Below, in pieces: positions 45,575 through 54,140 of a stretch of DNA of 64,000 bases. Numbering within the stretch: position 1 is the stretch's first letter; each line of letters begins with the position of its first letter. This stretch comes from Nonomuraea rubra (GTDB taxonomy: Bacteria; Actinomycetota; Actinomycetes; Streptosporangiales; Streptosporangiaceae): contig NZ_JACHMI010000001.1 in assembly GCF_014207985.1 (NCBI RefSeq), forward strand, positions 9,903,001-9,967,000, read 5' to 3'. The position numbers and the translations under genes were made by a program. The notes beneath the pieces are model-generated. The model was not told the origin of the DNA. It saw nothing but the letters and a program-made list of their open reading frames with translations, and did not search any database.

Positions 45575-47131
45575 ATGAGCGGGGAGTCGGGAGCCGGTGT
45601 GCGGACGGTGCGGGCGTACCTGCGGTCGCGCAGGCGTACCCCCGCTAGCGTGATGGACCGCTACGTCTCCCTCTTCTGCCTGGCCATGTTCATCGCCGTG
45701 ACGGGCAAGCCGCTGTCCGACGTGCTCGCCGGCCTGGCCGTGCCGGGTGAGCCCGCGCGCATGGGAGCGGGGGTGGCGCTGCTCGCGCTCGGCCTGGCGG
45801 GGTTCCTGGCCGCGGCCCGCGCTGCCGGGCCCGTTCTGCTGCCCGGAGCCGACGCCTCCTGGCTGCTGCTCTCCCCGCTCAACCGGCGGCACGTGCTGGG
45901 CCGGGCGGCTCGCCTGCTGCTCGGCATCGCGGCGGTGGCGGGTGTGGTGCTCGGGGTGGGGTTGCTCGCCGTGCTGGGCGCGCCGGACCAGCTCGTGTGG
46001 CGGGTGCTGGGTGCGCTGGTTGTGGGGGTGGCCGCGGCGGTGGGCGGGATGGCGCTGGCCGTGCTGGGGCAGGCGTCCACGTCGTGGAAGCTGTGGCTGA
46101 CCGGCGCGATGGCCGTGCTGCTCGTGCTGGCGGTGGTGGCGGTGACCGGCCGCCTCCGTACGGTGCTGGCCATCGCGGCGAGCGCACCCCTGCCCGCACT
46201 CACCGCCGCCGTCTCCTGCGCCGCCGTGGTCTCCGCCCTGCTCGTACGGCAGGCGTGGGTCTCGCTCGAACGCATCCCCACCCGTACGCTCGTGACCTCC
46301 TCCACCCGGGCCGGGCACGTGGCCGGCGCGGCCGTGTCCCTCGACCCCGGCGCGCTCACCTGGATCGCCGAGGACAACCACTGGCGGGCCAGGAAGCTCA
46401 CCTCCCGGCGCTGGCCGGCGCTGCCCGCGTCGTTCGCGGCGGCCTGGCAGGACTGGCGGCGGCTGGGCCGCCGTCGCGGGCGGCTGGCAGGCGTGACGGC
46501 GACGGCCGCGCTGCCCGCCGTCCTGGCGCAGGCCGGGGGCTCGCCGGTGGCTCTGGGGCTGGCCGTGCTGGGGGGTGCGCTGGCCGTGGCGTCCATCAGC
46601 ACGTCAGGAGCGCGCAGGGACGCCGACAACCCCTCCCTGGCCCGGCTCATCGGGGTGAGCCACCGGAAGGCCCTGGCGGCCCGTGCGGTCCTGCCTGGAC
46701 TGCTGGCGGGCGCCTGGACGGCCCTGGCACTCACCGGCCTGGCAGCCGGCGGTGCCATGGCACAGGCCGGTAGTGCCATGGCCCAGGCCGTCGCGACGGC
46801 CCAGGCCGGTGGGGCGTGGTGGTGGTTGTTCGGGCCGCTGGCCGCGCCGGCGCTGGCCGCCGCCGCCCTGCGGATGGCCAGGCGCGCTCCGGTCGACCAT
46901 TCGATGCCGGTCATCGACACCCCGGGCGGCGCCATCCCGACCGGGCCGCTGTTCTGGGCGGCCACCGGCCCGGACCTGGCCCTGCTCGGCTGCCTCCCCA
47001 CCGCGGCCGCGCTGGCCTCCCAGCCGGCGCCCCTGGCCCCCTTCCTGGTGGCTCAGGGAGTGATGAGCGTGGCGGTGCTGGCGGGGTTCCTGTGGCGGGC
47101 GAGCCTCACAAAGGCACGTCAGGCGACGTAG
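45575..47131 (+). CDS. DUF6297 family membrane protein, ABC permease partner
   Basis: The 518-aa protein has about eleven to twelve hydrophobic segments, starts MSGESGAGVRTVRAYLRSRR and contains ADASWLLLSPLNRRHVLGRA, typical of the DUF6297 group found next to small ABC ATPases in actinobacteria. It is probably the membrane part of an exporter with the ATPase at 44827. Exported substrate unknown. Its 3' end overlaps the convergent GNAT gene by 13 bp. Confidence 0.87.
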   Translation: MSGESGAGVRTVRAYLRSRRRTPASVMDRYVSLFCLAMFIAVTGKPLSDVLAGLAVPGEPARMGAGVALLALGLAGFLAAARAAGPVLLPGADASWLLLSPLNRRHVLGRAARLLLGIAAVAGVVLGVGLLAVLGAPDQLVWRVLGALVVGVAAAVGGMALAVLGQASTSWKLWLTGAMAVLLVLAVVAVTGRLRTVLAIAASAPLPALTAAVSCAAVVSALLVRQAWVSLERIPTRTLVTSSTRAGHVAGAAVSLDPGALTWIAEDNHWRARKLTSRRWPALPASFAAAWQDWRRLGRRRGRLAGVTATAALPAVLAQAGGSPVALGLAVLGGALAVASISTSGARRDADNPSLARLIGVSHRKALAARAVLPGLLAGAWTALALTGLAAGGAMAQAGSAMAQAVATAQAGGAWWWLFGPLAAPALAAAALRMARRAPVDHSMPVIDTPGGAIPTGPLFWAATGPDLALLGCLPTAAALASQPAPLAPFLVAQGVMSVAVLAGFLWRASLTKARQAT

Positions 47132-47610
47132 ACGTCGCTGGGCACCCCGCCGTACGGAATCGTCCGGTCCTTGTGCATCCCGGCGCGCTCCGCCACCCGA
47201 TGCGACGGCAGGTTGACGTCCCTGATCACGGCGACCACGGTGCCCAGCCTCCTGCCCACCCGCAGCGCCGCCCTGGCGAGCTCAACCGCGTACCCGTGGC
47301 CCCACGCCGACGGCCGGAAGCGGTAGTACAGGTTCAGCACCTCGGCTCCGTCCACGACCGCGTGGCGCAGGCCGCCGAAGCCGAGGACGCGCGGGTCGCC
47401 CGGCAGGCGCGCGGCCCAGTAGCCGAGCCCGCGTTCGTCCCAGTCGGCCAGCCACAGGTCGAGCATGGCCCGGCTGGCCTCCAGGTCGGTGACGGGGCCG
47501 TCCGGGTGGTACACGCTGGTGCGCGGATCGGAATGGATCTCGTGAACGGCGTCCAGATCGTCCGGCATCACCCGAGATAGGACCAGCCGCGCCGTCTGCA
47601 CCACTTCCAT
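47119..47610 (-). CDS. GNAT family N-acetyltransferase (RimJ/RimL-like)
   Basis: The 163-aa protein has the RimJ/RimL-like layout: TARLVLSRVMPDDLDAVHEI, WDERGLGYWAARLP, VLGFGGLRHA, LNLYYRFRPSAWGHGYAVEL (the acetyl-CoA site), VNLPSHRVAERAGMHK. Substrate unknown. It resembles the GNAT encoded at 61646 (EVLNLYYRF / SVLNLFYRF), so the two may be paralogues. Confidence 0.92.
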   Translation of the reverse strand: MEVVQTARLVLSRVMPDDLDAVHEIHSDPRTSVYHPDGPVTDLEASRAMLDLWLADWDERGLGYWAARLPGDPRVLGFGGLRHAVVDGAEVLNLYYRFRPSAWGHGYAVELARAALRVGRRLGTVVAVIRDVNLPSHRVAERAGMHKDRTIPYGGVPSDVYVA

Positions 47611-47649
47611 GCTTTCAGGGTATTCAGGCGCCCCCGCCCCGGAAAGCGG

Positions 47650-49521
47650 CTACTTCTTGGCCTTGTCGGCGCTGGAGTCCGTGGACAGCGCGGCGACGAA
47701 GGCCTCCTGCGGCACCTCGACCCGGCCGACCATCTTCATCCGCTTCTTGCCTTCCTTCTGCTTCTCCAGCAGCTTCCGCTTACGGGAGATGTCACCGCCG
47801 TAGCACTTGGCCAGCACGTCCTTGCGGATGGCGCGGATGTTCTCGCGGGCGATGACCCTGGCGCCGATGGCGGCCTGGATCGGCACCTCGAACTGCTGCC
47901 TGGGGATCAGCTCGCGCAGCTTCTTGGCCATGTCGACGCCGTAGCCGTAGGCCTTGTCCTTGTGCACGATGGCGCTGAAGGCGTCGACCGCCTCGCCCTG
48001 CAGCAGGATGTCGACCTTGACCAGGTCGGCCTCCTGCTCGCCCGCCGGCTCGTAGTCGAGCGAGGCGTAGCCGCGGGTGCGGGACTTGAGCTGGTCGAAG
48101 AAGTCGAAGATGATCTCGCCGAGCGGCAGCGTGTAGCGGATCTCGACCCGGTCCTCCGACAGGTAGTCCATGCCGAGGAGCTGGCCGCGCCGCCCCTGGC
48201 AGATCTCCATGATCGCGCCGATGAACTCCGCCGGCGCCAGGATCGTGGACTTCGTCACCGGCTCGAAGACCTGCGCGATCTTGCCCCCGGTGGGGAACTC
48301 CGACGGGTTGGTGACGGTCAGCTCCTTGCCGTCCTCCATGATCACGCGGTAGACCACGTTGGGCGCCGTGGAGATCAGCGACAGCCCGAACTCGCGTTCC
48401 AGCCGCTCCCGCACGATCTCCATGTGCAGCAGGCCGAGGAATCCGACGCGGAACCCGAACCCGAGCGCCGCCGAGGTCTCCGGCTCGTAGATCAGCGCGG
48501 CGTCGTTGAGCTGCAGCTTGTCGAGCGCCTCGCGCAGCTCCGGATACTCGTCGCCGTCGATCGGGTAGAGCCCCGAGAACACCATGGGCTTCGGGTGCTC
48601 GTAGCCGGCCAGCATCTCCTGGGCGCCCTTGGCCGCCGAGGTGACCGTGTCACCCACCCGCGACTGGCGCACGTCCTTCACGCCGGTGATGAGGTAGCCC
48701 ACCTCGCCGACGCCGAGGCCCAGCTCGGACGTCTTCGGCTCGGGCGAGATGACGCCGATCTCCAGCGTCTCGTGGGTGGCGTTGGTGGACATCATGAGGA
48801 TGCGCTCACGCTTGCCGAGGTGGCCGTCCACGACGCGGACGTAGGTGACCACACCGCGGTAGGTGTCGTAGACGGAGTCGAAGATCAGCGCGCGGGCGGC
48901 GGCGTCGGCGACGCCCACGGGGGCCGGGATCGTCTGCACGACGTGGTCGAGCAGCTCGCGCACGCCCTCGCCGGTCTTGCCCGACACCTTGAGCACGTCG
49001 GACGGGTCGCAGCCGATCAGCCCCGCCAGCTCCTCGGCGAACTTCTCCGGCTGCGCCGCCGGCAGGTCGATCTTGTTGAGGACCGGGATGATGTGCAGGT
49101 CGGCGTTCATGGCCAGGTAGAGGTTGGCCAGCGTCTGCGCCTCGATGCCCTGCGCGGCGTCGACCAGCAGGATCGCGCCCTCGCACGCCTGCAGCGACCG
49201 GGACACCTCGTAGGTGAAGTCGACGTGCCCGGGGGTGTCGATCATGTTGAGCACGTGGCCGTCCCACGGCAGGCGCACCGCCTGGGACTTGATGGTGATG
49301 CCGCGCTCCCGCTCGATGTCCATCCTGTCGAGGTACTGGGCGCGCATGGAGCGGTCGTCGACCACGCCGGTGATCTGCAGCATCCGGTCGGCAAGGGTCG
49401 ACTTGCCATGGTCGATGTGCGCGATGATGCAGAAGTTGCGGATCAACGCGGGGTCGGTCTGGCCAGGCTGAGTGCGCACCGAAGTCCGTTTCGACAGGGT
49501 TGAGGACAAGCAGTCTTCCAT
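47650..49521 (-). CDS. lepA: Elongation factor 4 (LepA)
   Basis: The 623-aa translational GTPase has G motifs [23 protein letters not shown] and the LepA-specific C-terminal domain ([20 protein letters not shown]). It back-translocates stalled ribosomes. The reading starts at ATG 49521; the first 20 residues are variable, and GTG 49479 ([15 protein letters not shown]) is a possible shorter start. It is 14 bp from a divergent gene and follows rpsT in the conserved order. Confidence 0.96.
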   Translation of the reverse strand: MEDCLSSTLSKRTSVRTQPGQTDPALIRNFCIIAHIDHGKSTLADRMLQITGVVDDRSMRAQYLDRMDIERERGITIKSQAVRLPWDGHVLNMIDTPGHVDFTYEVSRSLQACEGAILLVDAAQGIEAQTLANLYLAMNADLHIIPVLNKIDLPAAQPEKFAEELAGLIGCDPSDVLKVSGKTGEGVRELLDHVVQTIPAPVGVADAAARALIFDSVYDTYRGVVTYVRVVDGHLGKRERILMMSTNATHETLEIGVISPEPKTSELGLGVGEVGYLITGVKDVRQSRVGDTVTSAAKGAQEMLAGYEHPKPMVFSGLYPIDGDEYPELREALDKLQLNDAALIYEPETSAALGFGFRVGFLGLLHMEIVRERLEREFGLSLISTAPNVVYRVIMEDGKELTVTNPSEFPTGGKIAQVFEPVTKSTILAPAEFIGAIMEICQGRRGQLLGMDYLSEDRVEIRYTLPLGEIIFDFFDQLKSRTRGYASLDYEPAGEQEADLVKVDILLQGEAVDAFSAIVHKDKAYGYGVDMAKKLRELIPRQQFEVPIQAAIGARVIARENIRAIRKDVLAKCYGGDISRKRKLLEKQKEGKKRMKMVGRVEVPQEAFVAALSTDSSADKAKK

Positions 49522-49535
49522 GGTGACATGCCCGG

Positions 49536-50522
49536 GTGATTGCCCGAACCGTCATCCGCCGCGGCCTGCGCGTGCTCGCGCTTGCCTTGGCCGTCGTGGT
49601 CGCGCTGTGCGGCCTCCTCGCCGCGGCGCTCCGTATCCAGTTTACCGGTGCCCCGGCGGCCTGGGCGAAGAGCACCGGCAACGACGCCATGTGGCTGGGC
49701 CACGCCTGGGTGGACGGCCGCCGTACGGAGCAGGACGTCGAGAAGCTGGCGGTACGGCTGCGTACCACGGGCATCAAGGACGTGTACGTCCACTCCGGCC
49801 CCTTCGAGTGGGACGGCCGCCTAGATCCCGCTAAATACCCCAGCGCCGGAAATTTCGTGCAATGGATGCGGAAGCACCTCCCAGACGTCCGCATCTCCGC
49901 CTGGCTCGGCCAGGCCGTCAAGAACGGCCTGGACCTCGACGACCCCCGCTCCCGCGAGAACGTCCTGGCAGGCGTCGCCGCCATCATGAAGCAGGGCTAC
50001 GACGGCATCCACTACAACTTCGAGCCCATCGGCGACGGCGACACCGAGTTCCTCGACCTCCTGGAGAGGACCCGGCAGCACACGAGGCTCCTGTCCACCT
50101 CCACCCCGCAGATCGAGCCGTACCTGGGCATGCGCCTGACCGCCAGGGCCCTGCTGGGCCACGACAAGTACTGGTCGGAGGGCTATTTCCGCCAGGTCGT
50201 GGACCGCGTCGACCAGGTGGCGATCATGACGTACGACTCGGGCACCCCGGCGCAGTCCCTCTACGGCGGTCACGTGGCCCGTCAGGCCGGTCTCGCGCTG
50301 GACCTGGTCCCCGGCTCCAAGGCGCTGTTCATCGGCGCCCCGGCCTACCATGACCACGGGCTACCATGGCTGGATCAGGCGGAGAGCGTCGCGATGGCCG
50401 CCGAGGGCGCCAGGCTGGCGCTGTCGGACCACGGCCGCCGCGAGCGGTTCGGGCTGGCCCTCTACGTCGACTTCGCGGCCACCGAAGAGGATTGGCACGA
50501 GTACATGACGCGGTGGCGTTGA
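49536..50522 (+). CDS. GH18-like, membrane-anchored glycoside-hydrolase-fold protein
   Basis: The 328-aa protein has an N-terminal signal or anchor helix (about 12-34) and a barrel-like domain: [64 protein letters not shown]. The segment DGIHYNFEP stands where active GH18 proteins have DGIDxDxE: the Glu is kept but the aspartates are changed. It may be a non-classical hydrolase or a glycan-binding protein. GTG 49536 is only 14 bp from lepA on the other strand. Confidence 0.8.
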   Translation: MIARTVIRRGLRVLALALAVVVALCGLLAAALRIQFTGAPAAWAKSTGNDAMWLGHAWVDGRRTEQDVEKLAVRLRTTGIKDVYVHSGPFEWDGRLDPAKYPSAGNFVQWMRKHLPDVRISAWLGQAVKNGLDLDDPRSRENVLAGVAAIMKQGYDGIHYNFEPIGDGDTEFLDLLERTRQHTRLLSTSTPQIEPYLGMRLTARALLGHDKYWSEGYFRQVVDRVDQVAIMTYDSGTPAQSLYGGHVARQAGLALDLVPGSKALFIGAPAYHDHGLPWLDQAESVAMAAEGARLALSDHGRRERFGLALYVDFAATEEDWHEYMTRWR

Positions 50523-50523
50523 T

Positions 50524-50553
50524 TTGAGCAGCCGCCTGAGTTATTGGTAACCT
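50524..50553 (+). promoter_or_regulatory. Promoter of rpsT
   Basis: TTGAGC (50524-50529) and TAACCT (50548-50553) are 18 nt apart, about 80 nt before the rpsT GTG. Confidence 0.6.
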
Positions 50554-50631
50554 GGGCAACTGCGTGTGGCGCGCCCTCTCTCGAGCCCGCGCGCCCCGTC
50601 CATCACTTCAGACTTTCACCGAGGCTTCTTC

Positions 50632-50904
50632 GTGGCGAACATCAAGTCCCAGATCAAGCGCAACAAGCAGAACGAGAAGGCTCGTCTGCGCAACAAGGCA
50701 GTCAAGTCCTCGCTGAAGACGGCTGTCCGCAAGTTCCGTGAGGCCGCCGAGCAGGGTGACGTCGAGCAGGCCACCGCGCTGCAGCGCGCCGCCGCCCGTC
50801 AGCTCGACAAGGCCGTCAGCAAGGGCGTCATCCACAAGAACCAGGCCGCCAACCGCAAGTCCGCGATCGCCAAGCAGGCTGCGGCCCTCGCGGGCGCCAA
50901 GTAA
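50632..50904 (+). CDS. rpsT: 30S ribosomal protein S20
   Basis: The 90-aa protein is a full bS20: [57 protein letters not shown] 50632 has GAGG 7 nt upstream and gives the canonical start; the frame is open further upstream without likeness. It binds 16S rRNA in the body of the small subunit. A strong terminator follows. It sits beside lepA as usual in actinobacteria. Confidence 0.98.
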   Translation: MANIKSQIKRNKQNEKARLRNKAVKSSLKTAVRKFREAAEQGDVEQATALQRAAARQLDKAVSKGVIHKNQAANRKSAIAKQAAALAGAK

Positions 50905-50926
50905 GCCGGTAATTTCGGCTGCCCGA

Positions 50927-50965
50927 AACGCCGTGCCTCCCTACGGAGGTGCGGCGTTGTTTTTT
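50927..50965 (+). terminator. Intrinsic terminator of rpsT
   Basis: A 14-bp stem (50927-50940 with 50945-50958, two G-U pairs) with loop CTAC is followed by a six-T tract at 50960-50965. This is the strongest classical terminator in the window. Confidence 0.93.
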
Positions 50966-51086
50966 GCCGAAGTTTGTCACAGTTTCGATATCACACGGCC
51001 GTATCGGGTGCGTCACCGTTCCAAAGATCCCTTGCTCCCGCTCCGCCACCTGCCCGAAGGTGCACTAAACGGGTGAAGGGGGACAC

Positions 51087-54000
51087 ATGCGGGGGCCGTT
51101 GGTCGTCAAGAGGGCGTTCAGCGAGCCGCTGCTCCTCCTGGCCGCCCTCGGCTCGATCCTGCTGGCGACCACCACGCTGGTCGCGCTGACCATGTACGCC
51201 TCCTCCATCGCCGACGCCGGAGTCCGGCGGACGATGGAGACGGCCTCGTACGCGCAGACCGCCGCCACCATCAGCGCCCCCGTGACGGCCGAGACGTTCC
51301 CCGGCTTCGACCGGTCCGTACGCGCCGAGCTCACCCGCGCCTACGCCGGCGAGCCGGCCCTGACCACCAGCTTCCGCTCCGACTCCTACACCATGCCGGG
51401 CCAGGAGAAGGAGCAGCGGCCCGAGCTGCTCAGGTTCGGCAGCTACGACGGGCTCGACCGGCACGCGAAGCTGATCTCGGGGGCCTGGCCGAAACCCGGG
51501 AACGACCCGGTCGAGGTGGCGATCTCGCTGTCGGCGGCCTCGGCGGCCGGGTTGGAGACGGGGCAGGAGTTCACCACGCGGGGGCGGCTCGACCCCCGCC
51601 CGGTCAGGGTGCGCGTGGCCGGCGTCTTCCAGCTCAACGACCCGTTCGGCGAGCGCTGGGCCGGCGAGCAGCTGCTCAGCAGGGGCGTGGAGCGCGGCGA
51701 CTTCACCACGTACGGGCCGCTCATGGTGCCCCGCGAGACCTTCCTGGCCCGCTTCGCCACGAACGTCAACGCCACCTGGACCGCCGTGCCCGACCTGCGC
51801 GCGCTCACCCCCGAGCAGCTGCGCCCGCTGGCCGGCGCGATCGCGCGGGTGGAGGAGCGGCTGAAGGCCGGCGGCTGCGCGAGCTGCGTGGCCACGAGCC
51901 ACCTGCCCGAGATGCTCACCCAGCTCGACACCGCCTCGCTGGTGGCACGCTCCACCATGCTGATCCCGGTGCTGCAACTGCTGCTGCTGGCCGCGTACGC
52001 GCTGATGCTCACCGCGCGGCTGCTGGCCGACCACCGGCGCATGGAGGTGGCCCTGCTGCGCTCGCGCGGCGCGGGCACGATCCGGCTGGCGGCGCTGGCG
52101 GGCGGCGAGGCGCTGCTGGTGGCGCTGCCGTGCGCGGTCGTGGCGCCGTTCCTGGGGCCGCCGCTGCTCGCGCTGGTCAGCCGGCTTCCGTGGATCAGGG
52201 CTTCTGGGGTGCGGCTGGCACCGGTGGCGGACGCGGGGACGTTCCTCGTCTCGTTCGGGGTGGCGCTGGCCGCGGCCGTGCTGCTGGTGCTGCCCGCGCT
52301 GGCGGGGGCGCGGCGTACGTACGTGGAGGAGCAGTCGGCGCGCGGGCGCGGCGGCGGGCGCGGCCTGATCGAGCGGGCGGGCGCGGACCTGGCGCTGCTG
52401 GTCGTGGCCGGGCTGGCCATCTGGCAGCTCCAGCGGTACGGCGCGCCCGTGACCGTGACGGCGGCCGGCGGGCTCGGCATCGACCCCCTGATCATCTCCG
52501 GGCCCGCGCTGGCCCTGCTCACGGGCGGCATGCTGGGGCTGCGGCTGGTGCCGCGCCTGTCGCGGCTGGCCGAGCGGGTGACCTCCAGGCGGCCCACGCT
52601 CGCCCCCGCGCTCGGGGCGTGGCAGGTGAGCAGGCGGCCGCTCAAGTACGCCGGGCCCGCGCTGCTGCTCACGATGGCGATCGCGATCGGCATCGTCTCC
52701 CTGGCCACCGCCTCGACCTGGCGTTCCTCGCAGCTCGACCAGGCCCGCCACCAGGCAGGGGCCGACCTCCGGCTGTCGGGGCCCGCGGAGGGACCCGAGC
52801 TGGGAGCGCTCGGGCGCGGCACCGCGTTCGCCGCGCTGCCGGGCGTCACCGCGGCCTCGCCCGGCTTCCGCGGCCAGACCGACGTGGGCGGCGAGAACGC
52901 GATGCTGCTCGCGCTCGACGCCGGCAAGCTGAACGAGCTGTTCCACCTGCGTCCCGACCTGTCGGCGCAGAGCGTCGGCGAGCTGTCGCGGGCGCTGGCC
53001 GGCGACCGGGCGGAGGGGCTGGCCCTGCCGGGACGGCCGGCCACGCTCACTCTGACCGCCGAGGCGAGCGCGGACCTGCCGCTGCGGCTGGTGCTGTCCG
53101 ACGGGCTCGGCGTCTGGCGCGACGTGTCGCTCGGCCTGCTCAAGAAGGGCACGAACCGGGTCGAGGTGGACCTGCGGGCGCTGGCGGGACGCAGCGGGAC
53201 GATCACGTACCCGGTGTCGCTGCTCGGCCTGGTCGCCGGCGCCCAGGACAGCCCCGCGAGCCTGACGCTCGAAGCGGTCACCGCCGACGGGCGGCAGGTG
53301 CCGGCGCCCCCGCTCACGATGAGCGTCAGCGGCGACACGACGGCTCCCTTCGTCCGGCGGGCGGAGCCCGGCCCGATGCCCGTGGTGCTCACCACCGACC
53401 TGGCCGCCTCGCTCAAGCTGGGCGTCGGGCAGACCGGGAAGGCGTCCATCGACCGCCGCGTCATGCCGGTCAAGGTCGTCGGCGTGGTGGAGACGATGCC
53501 GACGACCGCCGCCGGGCAGCAGGCCGTACTCGTCGACTGGGCGACCATGCAGGCGCACGAGCTGGCCGCGGCGCGGCTCCCCCGGCCCGCCACCGAGTGG
53601 TGGCTGGCCGCCGGAGACACCTCCGGCGCCGCGGCCACGCTCGGCGGCCATCCCGAGTGGGACGTCACCGCGCTCGACCAGCGGGCGCTGGCGGCCACGC
53701 TGCGCGACGACCCGCTGGCCAGCGGGCTGCAGGGGGCGCTGATGCTGGGGTTCATGGCCGCGCTGGTGTTCGCGGCGCTCGGGTTCCTGGTCAACGCGAC
53801 GGTCGCGGCGCGGGAACGGCTGGCGGAGTTCGCGATCCTGCGGGCGCTCGGGGTGAGCTCCAGGCAGGTGCTCGGGATGCTGGCCGTGGAGCAGGCGTTC
53901 GTGGTGGGGCTGTCGCTGGCGGCGGGCACCGGGCTGGCGGTCGTCGTCGGCGTGCTGGTGGTGCCGCACATCGTGCTGACCGGGCAGGCGGCGGCCGTCA

Positions 54001-54140
54001 CGCCGGGGGTGGTGCTCGACATCCCGTGGGCGGCCACCGGGCTGATGCTGGCGCTGGTGGCCGCGTTGCTGTTCGCGATCGTCGCCGGGCTGGCACGCAA
54101 CGTCCGCCGTCAGGGGCACGGCCTTCGGGAGGAACAGTGA
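51087..54140 (+). CDS. FtsX-like ABC transporter permease (first of the operon)
   Basis: The 1017-aa protein has an N-terminal helix, a large outer MacB-type domain, FtsX helices near residues 290-430 (TMLIPVLQLLLLAAYALMLT, DHRRMEVALLRSRGAGT), a second outer domain and C-terminal FtsX helices (LAEFAILRALGVSSRQVLGM). The RMEVALLRSRGA and EFAILRALGVS loops are the ATPase-coupling elements. Such long double-FtsX permeases mechanically transmit ATPase action to outer-face substrates rather than forming a pore. Translationally coupled (GTGA) to the second permease. Confidence 0.93.
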   Translation: MRGPLVVKRAFSEPLLLLAALGSILLATTTLVALTMYASSIADAGVRRTMETASYAQTAATISAPVTAETFPGFDRSVRAELTRAYAGEPALTTSFRSDSYTMPGQEKEQRPELLRFGSYDGLDRHAKLISGAWPKPGNDPVEVAISLSAASAAGLETGQEFTTRGRLDPRPVRVRVAGVFQLNDPFGERWAGEQLLSRGVERGDFTTYGPLMVPRETFLARFATNVNATWTAVPDLRALTPEQLRPLAGAIARVEERLKAGGCASCVATSHLPEMLTQLDTASLVARSTMLIPVLQLLLLAAYALMLTARLLADHRRMEVALLRSRGAGTIRLAALAGGEALLVALPCAVVAPFLGPPLLALVSRLPWIRASGVRLAPVADAGTFLVSFGVALAAAVLLVLPALAGARRTYVEEQSARGRGGGRGLIERAGADLALLVVAGLAIWQLQRYGAPVTVTAAGGLGIDPLIISGPALALLTGGMLGLRLVPRLSRLAERVTSRRPTLAPALGAWQVSRRPLKYAGPALLLTMAIAIGIVSLATASTWRSSQLDQARHQAGADLRLSGPAEGPELGALGRGTAFAALPGVTAASPGFRGQTDVGGENAMLLALDAGKLNELFHLRPDLSAQSVGELSRALAGDRAEGLALPGRPATLTLTAEASADLPLRLVLSDGLGVWRDVSLGLLKKGTNRVEVDLRALAGRSGTITYPVSLLGLVAGAQDSPASLTLEAVTADGRQVPAPPLTMSVSGDTTAPFVRRAEPGPMPVVLTTDLAASLKLGVGQTGKASIDRRVMPVKVVGVVETMPTTAAGQQAVLVDWATMQAHELAAARLPRPATEWWLAAGDTSGAAATLGGHPEWDVTALDQRALAATLRDDPLASGLQGALMLGFMAALVFAALGFLVNATVAARERLAEFAILRALGVSSRQVLGMLAVEQAFVVGLSLAAGTGLAVVVGVLVVPHIVLTGQAAAVTPGVVLDIPWAATGLMLALVAALLFAIVAGLARNVRRQGHGLREEQ

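Noticed and set aside
50974..51003. TTGTCA-based promoter for the FtsX operon
   Set aside because: No acceptable -10 occurs 16-19 nt downstream.
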